DNA of 36,807 bases, from contig NZ_KV823277.1 of the NCBI RefSeq assembly GCF_001815905.1, forward strand, positions 1 through 36,807, written 5' to 3'. The DNA comes from Brevibacterium sp. HMSC07C04 (GTDB taxonomy: Bacteria; Actinomycetota; Actinomycetes; Actinomycetales; Brevibacteriaceae). Position numbers and translations under genes: made by a program. This document shows positions 34,931-36,807 of the stretch, one piece after another. Within the stretch, counting starts at the first letter, position 1; every line of letters begins with the position of its first letter. The notes below the pieces were generated by a model that was not told the DNA's origin, did no database searches, and saw only the letters and a program-made list of their open reading frames with translations.

Positions 34931-35057
34931 ACCCGGCAGGTCTCACTAACCGGTCGCCGCCTGTGCAAGAAGCGGCAAGCCGAATGTGAAGACTTGACTT
35001 GGGTCTTACTAGTGCCATGAAGACTCAGGGCACCGCAGACGCAGTGAAAGGTGAACC

Positions 35058-36755
35058 GTGCCGACCGCATCCAAGGACTCCACGAAGACCAGCGCAGACG
35101 ACTCGGCTGCAAAGAAGACGACGGCGAAGAAGCCCGCGTCCAAGACCACCGCTGAAAAGAGCACCGCAACGACAGCGAAGTCGAAGGCGACGGGAACAAA
35201 GGCTGCCGCCGCGAAGTCCACCGCTGCGAAGAAGACAGCCGCAAAGTCGAGCACTGCCAAGAAGTCTGCGACTGCTGCGAAGAAGACAACCGCCGCCAAG
35301 TCCACCGCGGCCGCCAAAACGAGTGCTGCGAAGAAGACGACGACTGCTAAGTCCACGACCGCTGCGAAGAAGACGACGTCCGCGAAGTCCACCGCTGCGA
35401 AGTCTACGACGACGAAGAAGACAACCGCGGCCAAGTCGAGCACCGCCAAGAAGTCTGCAACTGCGGCCAAATCCACCACGACGAAGAAGGCCACGGCAGC
35501 CAAATCCGCCGCGGCTAAGAAATCCGCGGCAGCGGAAGCTGTAGAAGGCGAAGAAGCTCCTAAGAAGACAACCGCGAAGAAGACAGCCGCCAAGAAGCCG
35601 GCTGCAGCGGCTGCGGCAGAAAAGCCGACCCGCAAGAAGAAGGACGACGACCTCGTAGAAGACGTCGAAAGCCCGGAGAATCCCGAGAGCCCGGAGGAAC
35701 CGGAAGAAGCCGACGACGCCGAATCGACGGAAACCCGCAACGCCGAAGAAGAGAAGAAAGACGAAGAAGTCAAAGAAGCAGGCGGCTTCGTCGTGTCGGA
35801 TGCTGATGACGACGACCAGCCCACAGTGCAGGTCGTCAGCGCGGGCGCAACAGCCGACCCGGTCAAGGACTACCTCAAACAGATCGGCCGTGTGGCACTG
35901 CTCAACGCAGCGGAGGAAGTCGATCTGGCCAAGCGCATTGAAGCAGGCATGTACGCCGAGCACCTGCTCAACAGCGGAGAAGTCAAAGAAGCTCGCGACC
36001 AGCGCGACTACAAGTGGATCATCCACGACGGCCGCATTGCGAAGAACCACCTGCTCGAAGCCAACCTCCGCCTGGTTGTTTCGCTGGCCAAACGCTACAC
36101 CGGCCGCGGCATGCTCTTCCTCGACCTCATTCAGGAAGGCAACCTCGGTCTGATCCGCGCGGTTGAGAAGTTCGACTACACGAAGGGCTTCAAGTTCTCG
36201 ACCTACGCCACGTGGTGGATCCGCCAGGCGATCACCCGTGCCATGGCCGACCAGGCGCGCACCATCCGCATCCCTGTGCACATGGTCGAAGTCATCAACA
36301 AGCTCGCCCGCGTGCAGCGTCAGATGCTGCAGGACCTGGGCCGCGAACCGACCCCGGAAGAGCTCGCCAAGGAACTCGACATGACGCCCGAACGCGTCGT
36401 CGAAGTGCAGAAGTACGGCCGCGAACCCATTTCACTGCACACCCCGCTGGGCGAAGACGGCGATTCTGAGTTCGGTGACCTCATTGAAGATTCCGAAGCT
36501 GTTGTGCCGGCGGACTCTGTGAGCTTCACCCTGCTGCAGGAACAGCTCCATTCGGTTCTCGACACCCTGTCAGAACGCGAAGCCGGTGTTGTCTCCATGC
36601 GATTCGGGCTCAACGACGGCCAGCCGAAGACGCTTGACGAAATCGGCAAGGTCTACGGCGTGACCCGCGAGCGCATCCGCCAGATCGAATCGAAGACCAT
36701 GGCCAAACTGCGCCATCCCTCGCGCTCTCAGGTGCTGCGCGACTACCTTGACTGA
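35058..36755 (+). CDS. sigA: Principal RNA polymerase sigma factor (SigA/HrdB/RpoD)
   Basis: A 565-residue group 1 sigma-70 factor. Residues about 18-195 are a Lys/Ala/Ser/Thr-rich repetitive domain like histone H1 tails; about 196-255 are strongly acidic. The sigma core begins near residue 266 with region 1.2 ([20 protein letters not shown]), then region 2 ([20 protein letters not shown] and [20 protein letters not shown]), region 3, and region 4 ([20 protein letters not shown]) ending in LRDYLD. GAAAGGTG lies before the GTG start. The core is near-identical to actinobacterial housekeeping sigma factors; the N-terminus is variable in this group. Confidence 0.97.
   Translation: MPTASKDSTKTSADDSAAKKTTAKKPASKTTAEKSTATTAKSKATGTKAAAAKSTAAKKTAAKSSTAKKSATAAKKTTAAKSTAAAKTSAAKKTTTAKSTTAAKKTTSAKSTAAKSTTTKKTTAAKSSTAKKSATAAKSTTTKKATAAKSAAAKKSAAAEAVEGEEAPKKTTAKKTAAKKPAAAAAAEKPTRKKKDDDLVEDVESPENPESPEEPEEADDAESTETRNAEEEKKDEEVKEAGGFVVSDADDDDQPTVQVVSAGATADPVKDYLKQIGRVALLNAAEEVDLAKRIEAGMYAEHLLNSGEVKEARDQRDYKWIIHDGRIAKNHLLEANLRLVVSLAKRYTGRGMLFLDLIQEGNLGLIRAVEKFDYTKGFKFSTYATWWIRQAITRAMADQARTIRIPVHMVEVINKLARVQRQMLQDLGREPTPEELAKELDMTPERVVEVQKYGREPISLHTPLGEDGDSEFGDLIEDSEAVVPADSVSFTLLQEQLHSVLDTLSEREAGVVSMRFGLNDGQPKTLDEIGKVYGVTRERIRQIESKTMAKLRHPSRSQVLRDYLD
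35109..35642 (+). repeat. Lys/Ala-rich coding repeats in the sigma factor N-terminus
   Basis: Within sigA, imperfect tandem units of the type [10 protein letters not shown] recur about fifteen to twenty times, encoded by variants of GCGAAGAAGAC and GCCAAGTCC. Unit length varies, so it is degenerate rather than an exact satellite. It resembles the C-terminal tails of actinobacterial HupB and histone H1. The regular codon pattern also opens long spurious frames in other phases. Confidence 0.85.
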
Positions 36756-36784
36756 TCTGCAGCCCTGCCGCTGAAACATGAGGC

Positions 36785-36807
36785 TCGGCCCCGTCAGACG
36801 GGGCCGA
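36785..36807 (+). terminator. Terminator hairpin after sigA, cut by the window end
   Basis: TCGGCCCCG, loop TCAGA, CGGGGCCGA form a perfect 9-bp stem beginning 30 bases after the sigA stop. The last base of the stem is the last base of the window, so any T-tract cannot be seen and the stem may be longer. Confidence 0.75.

Noticed and set aside
34994..35012. TTGACT and TACTAG before sigA as a housekeeping promoter
   Set aside because: The hexamers are only seven bases apart and TACTAG lacks the final T of TAnnnT; not a valid pair.
35109..35642. Repeats considered as a CRISPR or satellite array
   Set aside because: The units are degenerate, of variable length and in frame with the sigma factor; there are no unique spacers.
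35025..36281. Long open frame of 418 codons antisense to sigA
   Set aside because: It is rich in Arg, Gly, Cys and Leu repeats mirroring the Lys/Ala codons of the sigma factor, has no recognisable domain, and is a by-product of the repetitive codon pattern.

Overview
The window comes from a high-GC Gram-positive bacterium (Actinomycetota). The signs are uniformly G/C-rich coding, frequent GTG starts, no ftsA, SepF and DivIVA/Wag31 beside ftsZ, a HelD-type ATPase, a DUF4192 protein and a HrdB/SigA-type sigma factor with a long Lys/Ala-rich N-terminus. MurE carries the DNPR motif of meso-diaminopimelate-adding enzymes. A Micrococcales-like lineage with meso-DAP wall (Brevibacterium-like) fits, but the genus is inference. 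I see no mobile element, phage, CRISPR array, tRNA or rRNA.

Layout. (1) 102-4461, minus strand: a tightly overlapping moxR, DUF58, membrane transglutaminase operon. (2) 4462-4792: a 331-bp divergent intergenic region with arrays of TGGGN-type boxes facing both mraZ and moxR, plus GGGCCC palindromes. (3) 4793-22720, plus strand: the division and cell wall (dcw) cluster mraZ, rsmH, ftsL, ftsI, murE, murF, mraY, murD, ftsW, murG, murC, ftsQ, ftsZ, pgeF, sepF, yggT, divIVA, closed by a 13-bp perfect hairpin. (4) 22803-29663, plus strand: lspA, rluD, dnaE, then hisD and nrdR. (5) 29664-29803: promoter-like element, 14-bp palindrome and strong terminator with no gene. (6) 29804-33671, minus strand: an OGG-fold protein, a HelD-like RNA polymerase ATPase and a spermidine-synthase-like protein. 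(7) 33789-36755, plus strand: a DUF4192 protein and the principal sigma factor, ending in a terminator at the window edge.

How it works together. The dcw genes make lipid II (MurC-F, MraY, MurG), polymerise and crosslink it at the septum (FtsW, FtsI, with FtsL and FtsQ), and position the division and growth machinery (FtsZ, SepF, DivIVA). MraZ is the expected regulator. The box arrays suggest, as inference, that MraZ may also reach the divergent moxR operon. The sigma-factor gene is preceded by an exact GGAAT-N18-GTTG match to the SigR/SigH thiol-stress promoter consensus.

Most of the window is conserved housekeeping DNA. I found no clearly new multi-gene system. The strongest leads are regulatory: the two box arrays, the SigR-like promoter before sigA, two matching leaderless-promoter layouts, and the possible short transcript after nrdR.
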